In this document: positions 22,680 through 32,186 of the stretch, in pieces
Position numbering within the stretch: the stretch's first letter is position 1
How the letters are laid out: every line of letters begins with the position of its first letter
Assembly (NCBI RefSeq): GCF_025630775.1
Contig: NZ_JAOSZE010000026.1
Span: 62,001 to 126,000, forward strand
Direction of reading: 5' to 3'
Length of the DNA stretch: 64,000 nt
From: Actinoplanes sp. KI2
GTDB taxonomy: Bacteria; Actinomycetota; Actinomycetes; Mycobacteriales; Micromonosporaceae
Translations under genes and position numbers: made by a program
The notes under the pieces: model-generated
Databases searched by the model: none
Seen by the model: the letters and a program-made list of their open reading frames with translations, nothing else
What the model was told of the DNA's origin: nothing

Positions 22680-25626
22680 CTATCGCCTCCGGTGCCAGAC
22701 GGACCAGGTCACGCAGCTCGGCGGTGTCCAGGACGGTGAGCCAGCTCTCGCCGTTGCCGACCACCCGGGAGGCGAGCATCCCCTTGTCGGCGAGCAGCCG
22801 GTCGATCCGCTCCTCGAGGGTGCCGAGGCAGACCAGCGTGTGCACCCGCACGTCGCGCCGCTGCCCGATCCGGAACGCCCGGTCGGTGGCCTGCGCCTCG
22901 GTCGCCGGGTTCCACCAGCGGTCGACGTGCACGACGTGGTTGGCCGCGGTCAGGTTGAGCCCGGTGCCGCCGGCCTTCAGCGAGAGCACGAAGATCCCCG
23001 GTCGCGGGTCGTCCTGGAACGCGGCGACCATCGCATCCCGGTCGGCCCGCGACGTGCCGCCGTGCAGGTAGCGCACCGGCACCCCGAACCGGGCGGCCAG
23101 ATGCGGGGTGAGCATCGCGCCGAACCTCGCGAACTGGGTGAACACCAGCGCGCTCTCCCCGTCGGCCAGCGCGGCGTCCAGGATCTCCTCGAGCCGCTCC
23201 AGCTTGCCCGACCGGCCGGGCAGCGGCGAGCCGTCCCCGAGCAGCAGCGCCGGGTGCACGCACACCTGTTTCAGCTTGGTCATCGCGGCCAGCACGATGC
23301 CCTTGTTCCACTTGTCGCTGCTCTCGGCGAGGTGGGTGGTCATGTCGTCGAGCACCGCGCGGTACAGCGTGGCCTGTTCCGGGGTGAGCCCGCACAGGTG
23401 CCGCACCGCCCGCTTCTCCGGCAGGTCGCTGATCACCGCGGCGTCGGATTTCGCCCGGCGCAGCAGGAACGGCCGGGTGGCGTGCCGCAGCCGGGCCGCC
23501 GCCTCCTCGTCGCCGAACCGCTCGACCGGCACCGCGAACCGGGCCCGGAACGTGTGCGCGGAGGCGAGCAGGCCCGGGTTCAGGAAGTCGAGGATCGACC
23601 ACAACTCGGCCAGGCGGTTCTCCACCGGCGTACCGGTCAGGGCGATGCGCACCCGGGCGGGAAACTTGCGGACGGCCTTGGCCACCGCGCTGCCGCTGTT
23701 CTTGATGTGCTGCGCCTCGTCGAGCACGACGCGGTCCCAGTCGACGGCGGCCAGCTCGTCGGCGTCGCGGGTCGCCGTGGCGTAGGTGGTGAGCACGATG
23801 TCGGCGCCGGCCAGCGCGGCCGGCTTGGGCCGCTCGGCGCCGTGCAGCACCGTCACGGTCAGCGAGGGCGCGAACCGGGCCGCCTCCCGCTGCCAGTTGC
23901 CGAGCACCGACAGCGGGCAGATCAGCAGGGCCGGCCCGGCCCGCCGGTGCAGCAGCAGCGCGAGCAGCTGAACGGTCTTCCCGAGGCCCATGTCGTCGGC
24001 GAGGCAGGCGCCCAGCCCGAGACCGTCGAGAAAGGCCAACCACGAGAAACCCCGGATCTGGTACGGGCGGAGCACGCCCACCAGACCCGGCGGCGGATCG
24101 AGCAACTCGAGCCGCTGGTCGAGCTCGCCGGAGAGCAGGTCGGCCAGCCACCCCTTGCCGCCGACCGCGGTCACCGCCAGCGGCAGCTCCTCCGGCGGCA
24201 ACAGTTTGATCGTCCGAAGTGCCGTGCCCGCGGTCATCGACCCGCCGCCGCGCTCGAGGAACCGCAGGCCCGCCGCGAGATGGCCGGGGTCGAGGTGCAC
24301 CCAGCGCCCGCGCAGCCGGACCAGCGGCACCTTGGCCCGGGCGAGATCGACCAGCTCGGACTCGGTCAGCGGCTCCCCGCCGATCGCCAGCCCCCACCGG
24401 TAGTCGACCAGGTGGGCGAGGTCGGCCGCCTCGTCCCGCAGCACCGGGGTGATCGGGTCGCGGCCGCGCAGGTCGAGGGCGAGGCCGAGGCTCTGCCGTT
24501 CCCGCCACCAGGTCGGCAGCAGCACGCCGTAGCCGGCCTCCTCGAGGACCCCGGCCTGGCAGAGGAACGCGTGCGCCTCGGCGGTGTCGAGCACCATGTC
24601 GACCGGCCGCGGCACGCGCAGCGCGGCCTGCAGGCCGGGGAAGAGGCGGGCGGCCCGGCCCAGCCCGCCGAGCAACCGCTCCTGCGGATGCCGGGTCCAG
24701 CGGCGCAGTGGGGCGTACTCGTCCCGCCAGATGTCGGCGGCGGTGACCAGGGCGCTCGGCTCGTCCACCGCCTGCAGCAGGAACTCGAGCAGCCAGCCGT
24801 CGCGGCCCCGCGCGCCGGCCTGCGGATCGGTGGCGTCCGGCTCCTCGTCGAGCTCATGCAGGTGGCTGAGCCGGAAACACAGGCGGACGGCGGCACCGGC
24901 GGCCGCGCTCGCGTGCCAGGCGTCGAGGCGCTCGGCCAGCTCGTCGGCGAGCGCCGGGGCCGCCGTGAACGCGGCGTCGCCGGTGAGCGCGGCCAGCCAG
25001 CCGTCGCCGATCTCCACCCCGGACAGCGCCAGGCGGGTGCGGACCAGGCCGTCCACCAGCCGGTGCAGGGCGGCGGCCTGCAGCTCGGCCGCGGGCAGCG
25101 CGCCGGTCGCGGCGCGGCAGGCGGGCGGCATGCGGCGCAGCAGGCCGGCGTGGTGGATCGCGTCGAAGCCGGTCAGGACCGGGCGCCACCGGGCCGTGGG
25201 GCCGCCGGGGAGCACCGCCGGCAGCACCCGGCCGCGCCGGACCAGGTCGGTGGCGAACGAGCAGAGGTCGATCAGCCACCGGGCGTCGTGCCCGACGCGG
25301 CCGTCGAACTCGTCGGCGAGGTCGTCGTCGACGAACGGCACGGCCACGGCCGGCACCCGCCACGATCGCGGCCGGGGCGTCCCGCGCCGCGGTGCGAGCC
25401 CGAGCTGCGGCGACGGCAGCGGGCCGACCGTGGTCGAGGGCAGCACCAGGGCGACGTCCGCGAGGTCCTCACCCGCCGGCAGCCGGTCCCGCTCGACGGC
25501 GAACGGGTGCCCGCTCCCCCGCCGGAACTCAGCTGCCAGGTCGGACTCGCCCCAGAGGCAGAGCGCGCCGTCGGCACCCAGGAAGCCGTGCAGGACCCGG
25601 ACGCCGGCCTGAACCACAGCCGTCAT
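22672..25626 (-). CDS. SNF2-family ATPase/helicase
   Basis: 984 aa, ATG 25626 (MTAVVQAGVRVLHGF). The N-terminal half (~1-500) is the divergent region typical of bacterial SNF2 proteins. The motor follows: LADDMGLGKT (motif I, ~540), LTTYATATR (Ib), VLDEAQHIKN (motif II, DEAQ, ~632), ALTGTPVENR (III), then the second RecA domain with VFTQFARFGAML, LSLKAGGTGLNL (V) and ATDRAFRIGQ (VI, ~912). All ATPase motifs are intact. SNF2 motors translocate on dsDNA and remodel DNA-protein complexes. The gene overlaps DUF5990 upstream by 4 bp (ATGA) and the SWIM gene downstream by 8 bp. Confidence 0.92.
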   Translation of the reverse strand: MTAVVQAGVRVLHGFLGADGALCLWGESDLAAEFRRGSGHPFAVERDRLPAGEDLADVALVLPSTTVGPLPSPQLGLAPRRGTPRPRSWRVPAVAVPFVDDDLADEFDGRVGHDARWLIDLCSFATDLVRRGRVLPAVLPGGPTARWRPVLTGFDAIHHAGLLRRMPPACRAATGALPAAELQAAALHRLVDGLVRTRLALSGVEIGDGWLAALTGDAAFTAAPALADELAERLDAWHASAAAGAAVRLCFRLSHLHELDEEPDATDPQAGARGRDGWLLEFLLQAVDEPSALVTAADIWRDEYAPLRRWTRHPQERLLGGLGRAARLFPGLQAALRVPRPVDMVLDTAEAHAFLCQAGVLEEAGYGVLLPTWWRERQSLGLALDLRGRDPITPVLRDEAADLAHLVDYRWGLAIGGEPLTESELVDLARAKVPLVRLRGRWVHLDPGHLAAGLRFLERGGGSMTAGTALRTIKLLPPEELPLAVTAVGGKGWLADLLSGELDQRLELLDPPPGLVGVLRPYQIRGFSWLAFLDGLGLGACLADDMGLGKTVQLLALLLHRRAGPALLICPLSVLGNWQREAARFAPSLTVTVLHGAERPKPAALAGADIVLTTYATATRDADELAAVDWDRVVLDEAQHIKNSGSAVAKAVRKFPARVRIALTGTPVENRLAELWSILDFLNPGLLASAHTFRARFAVPVERFGDEEAAARLRHATRPFLLRRAKSDAAVISDLPEKRAVRHLCGLTPEQATLYRAVLDDMTTHLAESSDKWNKGIVLAAMTKLKQVCVHPALLLGDGSPLPGRSGKLERLEEILDAALADGESALVFTQFARFGAMLTPHLAARFGVPVRYLHGGTSRADRDAMVAAFQDDPRPGIFVLSLKAGGTGLNLTAANHVVHVDRWWNPATEAQATDRAFRIGQRRDVRVHTLVCLGTLEERIDRLLADKGMLASRVVGNGESWLTVLDTAELRDLVRLAPEAIVD

Positions 25627-26051
25627 GATCGGCGCGTCCAGACGATGTCGGGCGGCCGCACGCGGGCGCATCTCGGGTCGCCGCACTCGTCGGTGAGGCC
25701 GAGCTCCCCCACCAGGACGCCGCCGTCCTGGTAGGCGTCGCGCAGCACCGCGGTCGGGATGTCGCCGAACATCAGCTTGGCGCGGCGGAACATGTCGAAC
25801 CTGTCACCGTCGACGTTTCCCCAGCTCAGGTAGAGGAAGCGGGCCCCCGGCCGACCGTGCACGAAGGGCCCGCCCACATCGAGGAGGTCGTCGATCTCCC
25901 GCACCGTGACGTCGAACTCCCAGGCGACCGCCCCCGCGGTCACCGGGAAGCGCTCGACCACCTCGGCCTTGCGCTGCACCCCGACATGCACGTTCCGCAG
26001 GCGCAACTCGTCGCCGCCGGGCAGGTCCCGCCCCTCGATCCGCATCCGCAC
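25623..26051 (-). CDS. DUF5990 family protein
   Basis: 142 aa from GTG 26051 (VRMRIEGRDLPGGDE). MRIEGRDLPG, LRNVHVGVQRK, FVHGRPGARFLYLSWG and FRRAKLMFGDIPTAV fit the actinobacterial DUF5990 family of unknown function. The frame extends to a TTG at 26093 that overlaps the ATP-grasp stop (TTGA); that start would add 14 non-conserved residues and may be real if translation is coupled. ATG 26045 is a third choice. The gene ends with a 4-bp overlap into the SNF2 start. Confidence 0.75.
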   Translation of the reverse strand: MRMRIEGRDLPGGDELRLRNVHVGVQRKAEVVERFPVTAGAVAWEFDVTVREIDDLLDVGGPFVHGRPGARFLYLSWGNVDGDRFDMFRRAKLMFGDIPTAVLRDAYQDGGVLVGELGLTDECGDPRCARVRPPDIVWTRRS

Positions 26052-26089
26052 CCGACCGACTCTAGGCCGGGGGTACGACACGTCGCCGG

Positions 26090-27325
26090 TCAAGCGTTGT
26101 CACGGACCCAGGCATCGACCAGGCCGCCGAAGTGGCCGAGGAACTTCTCGTGCTCGTGCAGGGGGTAGGTGGCGCGGACCGTCTCGCGCAGCAGCGAGCG
26201 GAACTCCTCCGAGCTGACCCAGTCGTAGACGATCTCGTTCACCCGGGACAGGTGGGTGTCGCAGAAGTCGCGGTAGCGGTCCGTCTCGAAGTACTCGTCG
26301 GCGAGCCGGCGATATTCGCTCAGCTTCTCGGCGTACGACCGGGACGGGTCGTCGCCGATGGCGAAGTACCGGGCGGTGTCCGTGTCGAGGCGCGGGCGGC
26401 GGCCGGTGACCACGCAGTAGACCGTCCAGCGCAGCAGGGCCGCCATCGCCCACGGGAAGTAGTAGTGCAGCGAGGTGATGGCCACGTCCGGGCAGGCGTT
26501 CGCGTAGTCGATCGGGTGGACGTCGGTGCCGCGCACGAGCGCCTCGCACGAGTTGAACTCCCAGCGGAAGAACGCGTTGACCAGCCGGGAGATGGTCACC
26601 ACCTCGTCACCCACGTCGGCGGCGAGGAAGTTGTGGTCGACCTCGTAACGGGCGTGCATGGGCTGCTCGGGGCGGAACTTCATCACCATCGTCTCCGGGC
26701 CGATGGTCAGCGAGCGGGCGAAGACGTCGTAGTTCTCCACCGCCGCCTGCAGGTGCATCAGGCGCTCGCCGGAGGCGTCGTAGGCGGCGTGCAGCTCGGT
26801 GGGGTTGCGGATGCGGGAGACGCCGACCCAGGCGCCGCCGTCGTACGGCTTCATGTACATCGGATAGCCGACCTGCGCGGCGGTCTCGTCCAGGTCGAAG
26901 GCCTGGTTGTAGCGGGCCGCGGTGTACGCGTACCGCGAGTTGTCCAGCGGGTTCTTGTACGGGACCAGCACCGTCTCCGGCACCTTGAGGCCGAGCCGCA
27001 TCATCGCGCAGTAGGCCGCGTGCTTCTCCATCGACTGGAACGTGAACGGACTGTTCAGCAGGTACACGTCGTCCATCAGGGCGATCTTCTTGAGCCACTC
27101 GCGGGGGTGGTAGTACCAGTACGCGAGGCGGTCGATGACCAGGTCGTGCTTCGGGCGGTAGCGCAGGTTGAACGGCTCGATGGTGACCCGGACCGAGCCG
27201 GTGCGGTGGGTCCGGCCGTCCGGGCCGGTGACCACGCCGAGCCGGCGCAGCAGCGCCTCGTACGCGCGCGGCCAGTCGTCCTCGGTGCCCAGCAACAGTC
27301 CGATGGTGTGCTCGACGTCGGCCAC
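26090..27325 (-). CDS. ATP-grasp-like protein
   Basis: 411 aa (MADVEHTIGLLLGTEDDWP). The central part has ATP-grasp character: SMEKHAAYCAMMRLGLKVPETVLVP (pre-ATP helix), YPMYMKPYDGGAWVGVSRI (nucleotide-binding Lys/Gly loop) and later NSCEALVRGTDVHPIDYANACPD (metal-binding loop with E, D, N). It has a long helical C-terminus. ATP-grasp enzymes join a carboxylate to an amine or thiol through an acyl-phosphate. The substrate is unknown; no carrier protein is nearby. It sits 24 bp after the esterase gene and overlaps or abuts DUF5990. Confidence 0.8.
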   Translation of the reverse strand: MADVEHTIGLLLGTEDDWPRAYEALLRRLGVVTGPDGRTHRTGSVRVTIEPFNLRYRPKHDLVIDRLAYWYYHPREWLKKIALMDDVYLLNSPFTFQSMEKHAAYCAMMRLGLKVPETVLVPYKNPLDNSRYAYTAARYNQAFDLDETAAQVGYPMYMKPYDGGAWVGVSRIRNPTELHAAYDASGERLMHLQAAVENYDVFARSLTIGPETMVMKFRPEQPMHARYEVDHNFLAADVGDEVVTISRLVNAFFRWEFNSCEALVRGTDVHPIDYANACPDVAITSLHYYFPWAMAALLRWTVYCVVTGRRPRLDTDTARYFAIGDDPSRSYAEKLSEYRRLADEYFETDRYRDFCDTHLSRVNEIVYDWVSSEEFRSLLRETVRATYPLHEHEKFLGHFGGLVDAWVRDNA

Positions 27326-27349
27326 GTCGTCCTCCCGGGGTAGAAGAAG

Positions 27350-28360
27350 CTACGGCCAGACCCGCTGCAGCAGCGAGGTCAGATGCGGGTCGAGGGCGTC
27401 GCGCCACCCGATCCAGTTGTGCGCGTCACGGTTCTCCGCGAAGGTCACCTCGTAGCCCTGCCGGCGCAGGGTCGCGGCCAGGTCGCGGTTGTTGGCGAGG
27501 TTCTCCTCGACCCGGCCGCAGGTCAGCGCGGCCGGCACGGCGGGACCGGCGTCGGCGCGGAGCACCTGGCTGACGAACCGGGTGATCCGCTGGTAGCGCG
27601 CGAAGCCGGACTCCTGGGCGTCGAAGCGGGGCTGGAAGAAGCTGCCGGACTGCAGGAACAGGCCGGCGAACAGCTCCGGAGCGGTGCGCTGGGCGTGCAG
27701 CATGCCCAGCGCGCCGAGGCTGACGCCGGCGCCGATCACCGGCGCTGTCGCGCCGAGCTGCGCGAACACCTGCGGCAGGAGCTTGGTGGTCAGCATTTTC
27801 GCGTACGCCGGGGAGGCCGAGTACGACTCGAACCGATCCTCGGCCGCCAGCAGTACCAGGTGGAACGGTTCGACCCGGCCGGCCGCGATCGAGGCCGCGG
27901 CATACCGGCCGAGCCCGGCGTACCGCTGGTAGTCGGTGCCGTCGTGGGCGATCAGCACCCGGTCGGCGGGGCAGGCCGGCGACCAGGCCCGGATCAGCGG
28001 GCCGAGGTCGTGCCAGTCGCCGTCGGCGGGCGGCAGGTGCAGCCAGTCCGGCTCGCGGTAGTCGGGGCACCACAGCACCGAGGAGTCGCCGTAGCCGCCC
28101 GGCGCCCGCCGCGGGTTGCCCGGGTCGCAGATCGTCTCGCGGTGACCGTCGCGGTGGGTCAGCTCGAGCCGGTACTCGATCCGGGCCGCGTCCGGCCGCG
28201 GGAGCCGCAGCTCCCAGCGCCGATCCCCGGGCGAGTAGGCGAACTCGGGGGAGCCCAGGAAACCGCACACCAGCCGTACGGCGGACAGCTCTTGCTCTTG
28301 ATCGGGCAGCCGGAAGCAGGCGGTGTCGCCGTCACACCAAGCCCCGGCGACCCGCTTCAT
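27350..28360 (-). CDS. Alpha/beta hydrolase, enterochelin-esterase (Fes)-like
   Basis: 336 aa, ATG 28360. The N-terminal ~120 residues resemble the Ig-like domain of Fes-type esterases (WELRLPRPDAARIEYRLEL, DPGNPRRAPGG). The catalytic domain carries the nucleophile elbow GAGVSLGALGML (GxSxG), FLQSGSFF, the acid-bearing loop near CGRVEENL and the C-terminal His in NRDAHNWIGWRDAL. Fes proteins hydrolyse ferric siderophore esters, but many homologues are esterases of unknown substrate. It is first in the minus-strand operon, with a leaderless-type promoter (TAATGT six bases before the ATG). No siderophore transporter is nearby, so the iron role is unsupported. Confidence 0.85.
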   Translation of the reverse strand: MKRVAGAWCDGDTACFRLPDQEQELSAVRLVCGFLGSPEFAYSPGDRRWELRLPRPDAARIEYRLELTHRDGHRETICDPGNPRRAPGGYGDSSVLWCPDYREPDWLHLPPADGDWHDLGPLIRAWSPACPADRVLIAHDGTDYQRYAGLGRYAAASIAAGRVEPFHLVLLAAEDRFESYSASPAYAKMLTTKLLPQVFAQLGATAPVIGAGVSLGALGMLHAQRTAPELFAGLFLQSGSFFQPRFDAQESGFARYQRITRFVSQVLRADAGPAVPAALTCGRVEENLANNRDLAATLRRQGYEVTFAENRDAHNWIGWRDALDPHLTSLLQRVWP

Positions 28361-28366
28361 GTCCGC

Positions 28367-28372
28367 ACATTA
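28367..28372 (-). promoter_or_regulatory. -10 hexamer TAATGT for the esterase-led operon
   Basis: On the minus strand, TAATGT ends 6 nt before the esterase ATG, consistent with a leaderless operon transcript. Confidence 0.45.
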
Positions 28373-28399
28373 ACCGGCGGCCGCCGATCGCGCGCGGGA

Positions 28400-28765
28400 T
28401 CAGAGATCACCGTTGGACAGCGAGAACGTCACGGCGGACGACGGGGACGGCGGCAGCCCGAACATCTCGGTCAGTCCGGTGACGCGCAGTTGCCGATGGA
28501 CGAACTCGCTCGGGTTGCGCAGCAGGAACCGGGTGCCCACCTCGCGGGCCGCGCGATGGCCGCTGACCAGCGTGCCGATGCCGAGCGAATCCATGAAGAC
28601 CACGAAGGTCAGGTCGACGATCAGGGTGACCGGGCGCTCCCGCTGCAACGTGCCGAGGATGGCCGTGCGCAGCGCGTCCACGGTGGCCGCGTCGAGACTG
28701 CCGCGGACCTCGATGACGAGGACGCCGTCAGCCTGACGGCGAATCGTCACCACCGCCTCTCCCAT
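28400..28765 (-). CDS. STAS-domain anti-sigma factor antagonist
   Basis: 121 aa, ATG 28765 (MGEAVVTIRRQADGVLVIEV). A single STAS domain: VRGSLDAATVDALR, then VTLIVDLTFVVFMDSLGIGTLV, which contains the conserved phosphorylatable Ser of SpoIIAA/RsbV-type proteins (D-S-x-G). Such proteins sequester anti-sigma kinases when unphosphorylated. No RsbW-like kinase or sigma factor is encoded next to it, so the partner must be elsewhere. A TACGGT hexamer six bases upstream suggests its own leaderless mRNA. Confidence 0.88.
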   Translation of the reverse strand: MGEAVVTIRRQADGVLVIEVRGSLDAATVDALRTAILGTLQRERPVTLIVDLTFVVFMDSLGIGTLVSGHRAAREVGTRFLLRNPSEFVHRQLRVTGLTEMFGLPPSPSSAVTFSLSNGDL

Positions 28766-28771
28766 CGCCTC

Positions 28772-28777
28772 ACCGTA
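28772..28777 (-). promoter_or_regulatory. -10 hexamer TACGGT for the STAS gene
   Basis: TACGGT (minus strand) is 6 nt before the ATG at 28765. Confidence 0.4.
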
Positions 28778-28898
28778 CCGCCCTGCCCCCGCGTCCGCAG
28801 GCGGCCCACCGGTTTCGGTACCGCTCTCGACTTGCGGACGGTAACCACCTGAGCACAAGGTGAGATCGGTAGCCGCCAATGGCAAAGGATGGTGGACC

Positions 28899-30361
<1,463 letters not shown>

Positions 30362-30365
<4 letters not shown>

Positions 30366-31183
30366 CCGGGCCGGTGATCGCGGGCGCGCCCGGCACCGGG
30401 GCGCTCACGCTGGGCCGGTGGCTCGCCGAGACCCTCGGTGCGCCGCTGATCGTCGCGGTGGTGCACCCGGCGCCCTCCGCGCTCGGCTCGGGCCGGGTGG
30501 ACGCCGAGTGGGTCGCCGACCGGCATCGGGCCGCGCGGCAGGTGCTCGACGAGGCACGCTCCGCGCTCGGTGACGCACCCGCCGAGTACCGCACGATCGC
30601 CTCCTCGTCGGCCGCGCACGGGCTGCACGATCTCGCCGAGCAGGTGGATGCCTCGGTCATCGTGGTCGGCCGGCCGGGCAGCACGGCCGAGCGGCTGCTG
30701 TCCGGCAGCGTCTGCCCGGTCGCGGTGGCACCGGCGGACCACACCGACCCGCCCGGCGCGTTCGGGACCATCGGCGTGGCCTACGTGGACACCCCGGACG
30801 GGCGCGCCGCGCTGACCCAGGCGGCCGCGCTGGCCGCCCGCACCGGGGCCCGGCTGCGCCTGTACACGGTGGTCGCCTCGGGCCGGGGCGCGGTGCCGTT
30901 CCTGACCGGGCAGGACGCCGAGCAGGCGTTCCTGGAGACCGCCCGGGAGGTGTACGAGCAGTCCCTCGACGCCGCGGTCGCCTCGGTACCGGACTGCGAC
31001 GCCGACGGGCGGGTGATCGGCGGCAACGTGGTCGACGTGCTGGCCGGCCTGGACGACGTGGACGTGCTGTTCTGCGGCTCGCGCGGCTACGGCCCGGCCC
31101 GCCGGGTGCTGCTCGGCGGTGTCTCGGCCCGCCTGATCAAACGCGCCAAGCGCCCGGTGGTGGTCGTCCCGCGCAGCGGCTGA
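30362..31183 (+). CDS. Universal stress protein, tandem UspA domains
   Basis: 273 aa, GTG 30362, 4-bp overlap with the permease. Two UspA repeats. The first (~1-130) ends ASVIVVGRPGSTAERLLSGSVCPVAVAP. The second ends VDVLFCGSRGYGPARRVLLGGVSARLIKRAKRPVVVVP, which carries the G-x2-G-x9-G-S/T type ATP-binding signature nearly intact. The first repeat has a degenerate version. It is predicted to be a cytosolic nucleotide-binding modulator of the co-transcribed permease; this is inferred from gene coupling. Confidence 0.88.
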
Positions 31184-31218
31184 CGGTCCGGCAGGCCGGC
31201 GGTTGGCCCGCGCGGCGG

Positions 31219-32112
31219 CTAAGGGGCGCGGTGCCGGCCGCCGGCCTGGGAGGTGGGCTGGTCGATCCAGTTCGAGACGACGACCGGGGCCAGGTCGCGC
31301 AGCGGCACGTAGACCCGGGCGTCCACCGCCTCGCCCAGCAGCAGCGCGGCGACCAGGGCGGTCGGGCGCTCGGCCGGGTCCTTGGCCAGGCAGCGCGAGC
31401 AGAGGTCGACCACCTCGCCCGGCAGCGCGGGAATCTCCGGCAGTGGCTCTGGGTCGCGCTTGCAGGCCGCCTCGACCAGCTCGGTCGGCGAGGCGGCGGT
31501 CCACGGCAGGCGGCCGGACAGGCACTGGTAGAGCAGCGTGCCGAGGGCGAACATGTCGGTCGCCGGGGTGGCCGGATGACCCGCGAAGCGCTCCGGCGCC
31601 ACGAACGCGGGGGTGCCCATCACCGGGCCGTCCGGGTCCGGGTCGGCCGAGCCCACCGCGGCGGCGATCCCGAAGTCGAGCACCTTCGCCCCGGACGGGG
31701 TGAGCATGATGTTGCCGGGCTTGATGTCGCGGTGCACCACGTGCTCGGCGTGCGCGGCGGCCAGGCCGGCGGCGACCTCGGCGCAGATCCGCACGGCGAT
31801 CCGCCAGTCGAGTGGGCCGGCCCGCAGGTGCTCGCCCAGCGTGCGGCCCTCCACCAGCTCCATCACGATGTACGGCTGGTCGGCGCAGGTGCCGAAGTCG
31901 TGCACGCCGGCCACGTTCGGGTGGGCGAGCCGGGCCGCCGACCGCGCCTCGGCCTGGACCAGCTCGGCCGTCACGTCCTGGCCGGGCGCGATCACCTTGA
32001 CGGCGACCGGCCGGTCGAGCACCGCGTCGTGGCCGTGCCACACTTCGGACATACCGCCCCGGCCGATCCGCCGGAGCAGCCGATACCTGCCGCCGAGGGT
32101 CCGCGCTGCCAT
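31219..32112 (-). CDS. Soluble serine/threonine protein kinase
   Basis: 297 aa, ATG 32112 (MAARTLGGRYRLLRRIGRGGMSEVWHG). Complete Hanks-type kinase: Gly loop GRGGMSEVW, catalytic Lys in VAVKVIAP, HRDIKPGNIML (catalytic loop), DFGIAAAV, APE in FVAPERF and DMFALGTLLYQCLSG. Only ~30 residues follow the kinase core, with no TM helix or sensor domain, so it is unlike PknB. The target is unknown. It is divergent from the ureohydrolase gene; their starts are 74 bp apart, around a palindromic operator. Confidence 0.92.
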   Translation of the reverse strand: MAARTLGGRYRLLRRIGRGGMSEVWHGHDAVLDRPVAVKVIAPGQDVTAELVQAEARSAARLAHPNVAGVHDFGTCADQPYIVMELVEGRTLGEHLRAGPLDWRIAVRICAEVAAGLAAAHAEHVVHRDIKPGNIMLTPSGAKVLDFGIAAAVGSADPDPDGPVMGTPAFVAPERFAGHPATPATDMFALGTLLYQCLSGRLPWTAASPTELVEAACKRDPEPLPEIPALPGEVVDLCSRCLAKDPAERPTALVAALLLGEAVDARVYVPLRDLAPVVVSNWIDQPTSQAGGRHRAP

Positions 32113-32161
32113 GACCGGCGCGGTACCCGGCGGAGATCCCGCACAAACGCTGTACTCCGAT

Positions 32162-32179
32162 ACTGTATGGCGATACAGT
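32162..32179. promoter_or_regulatory. Palindromic operator ACTGTATGGCGATACAGT over the ureohydrolase -10
   Basis: Perfect 7-bp arms ACTGTAT/ATACAGT with a 4-bp spacer. The right arm contains TACAGT (32174-32179), 7 nt before the ATG at 32187, a fitting leaderless -10. A repressor bound here would block transcription. The TetR regulator encoded just downstream (33249-33872) is the natural candidate; this is inference by proximity. A further ACTGTA-like half-site lies at about 32150. Confidence 0.7.
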
Positions 32180-32186
32180 TTCGCGG

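Noticed and set aside
22513-25734. A 1073-codon plus-strand open frame opposite the SNF2 and SWIM genes
   Set aside because: Antisense shadow; no homology-like features, and all helicase motifs are on the minus strand.
27350-28360. Siderophore-utilisation role for the Fes-like esterase
   Set aside because: No siderophore synthetase, receptor or iron-dependent regulator site is visible nearby; only the fold is supported.
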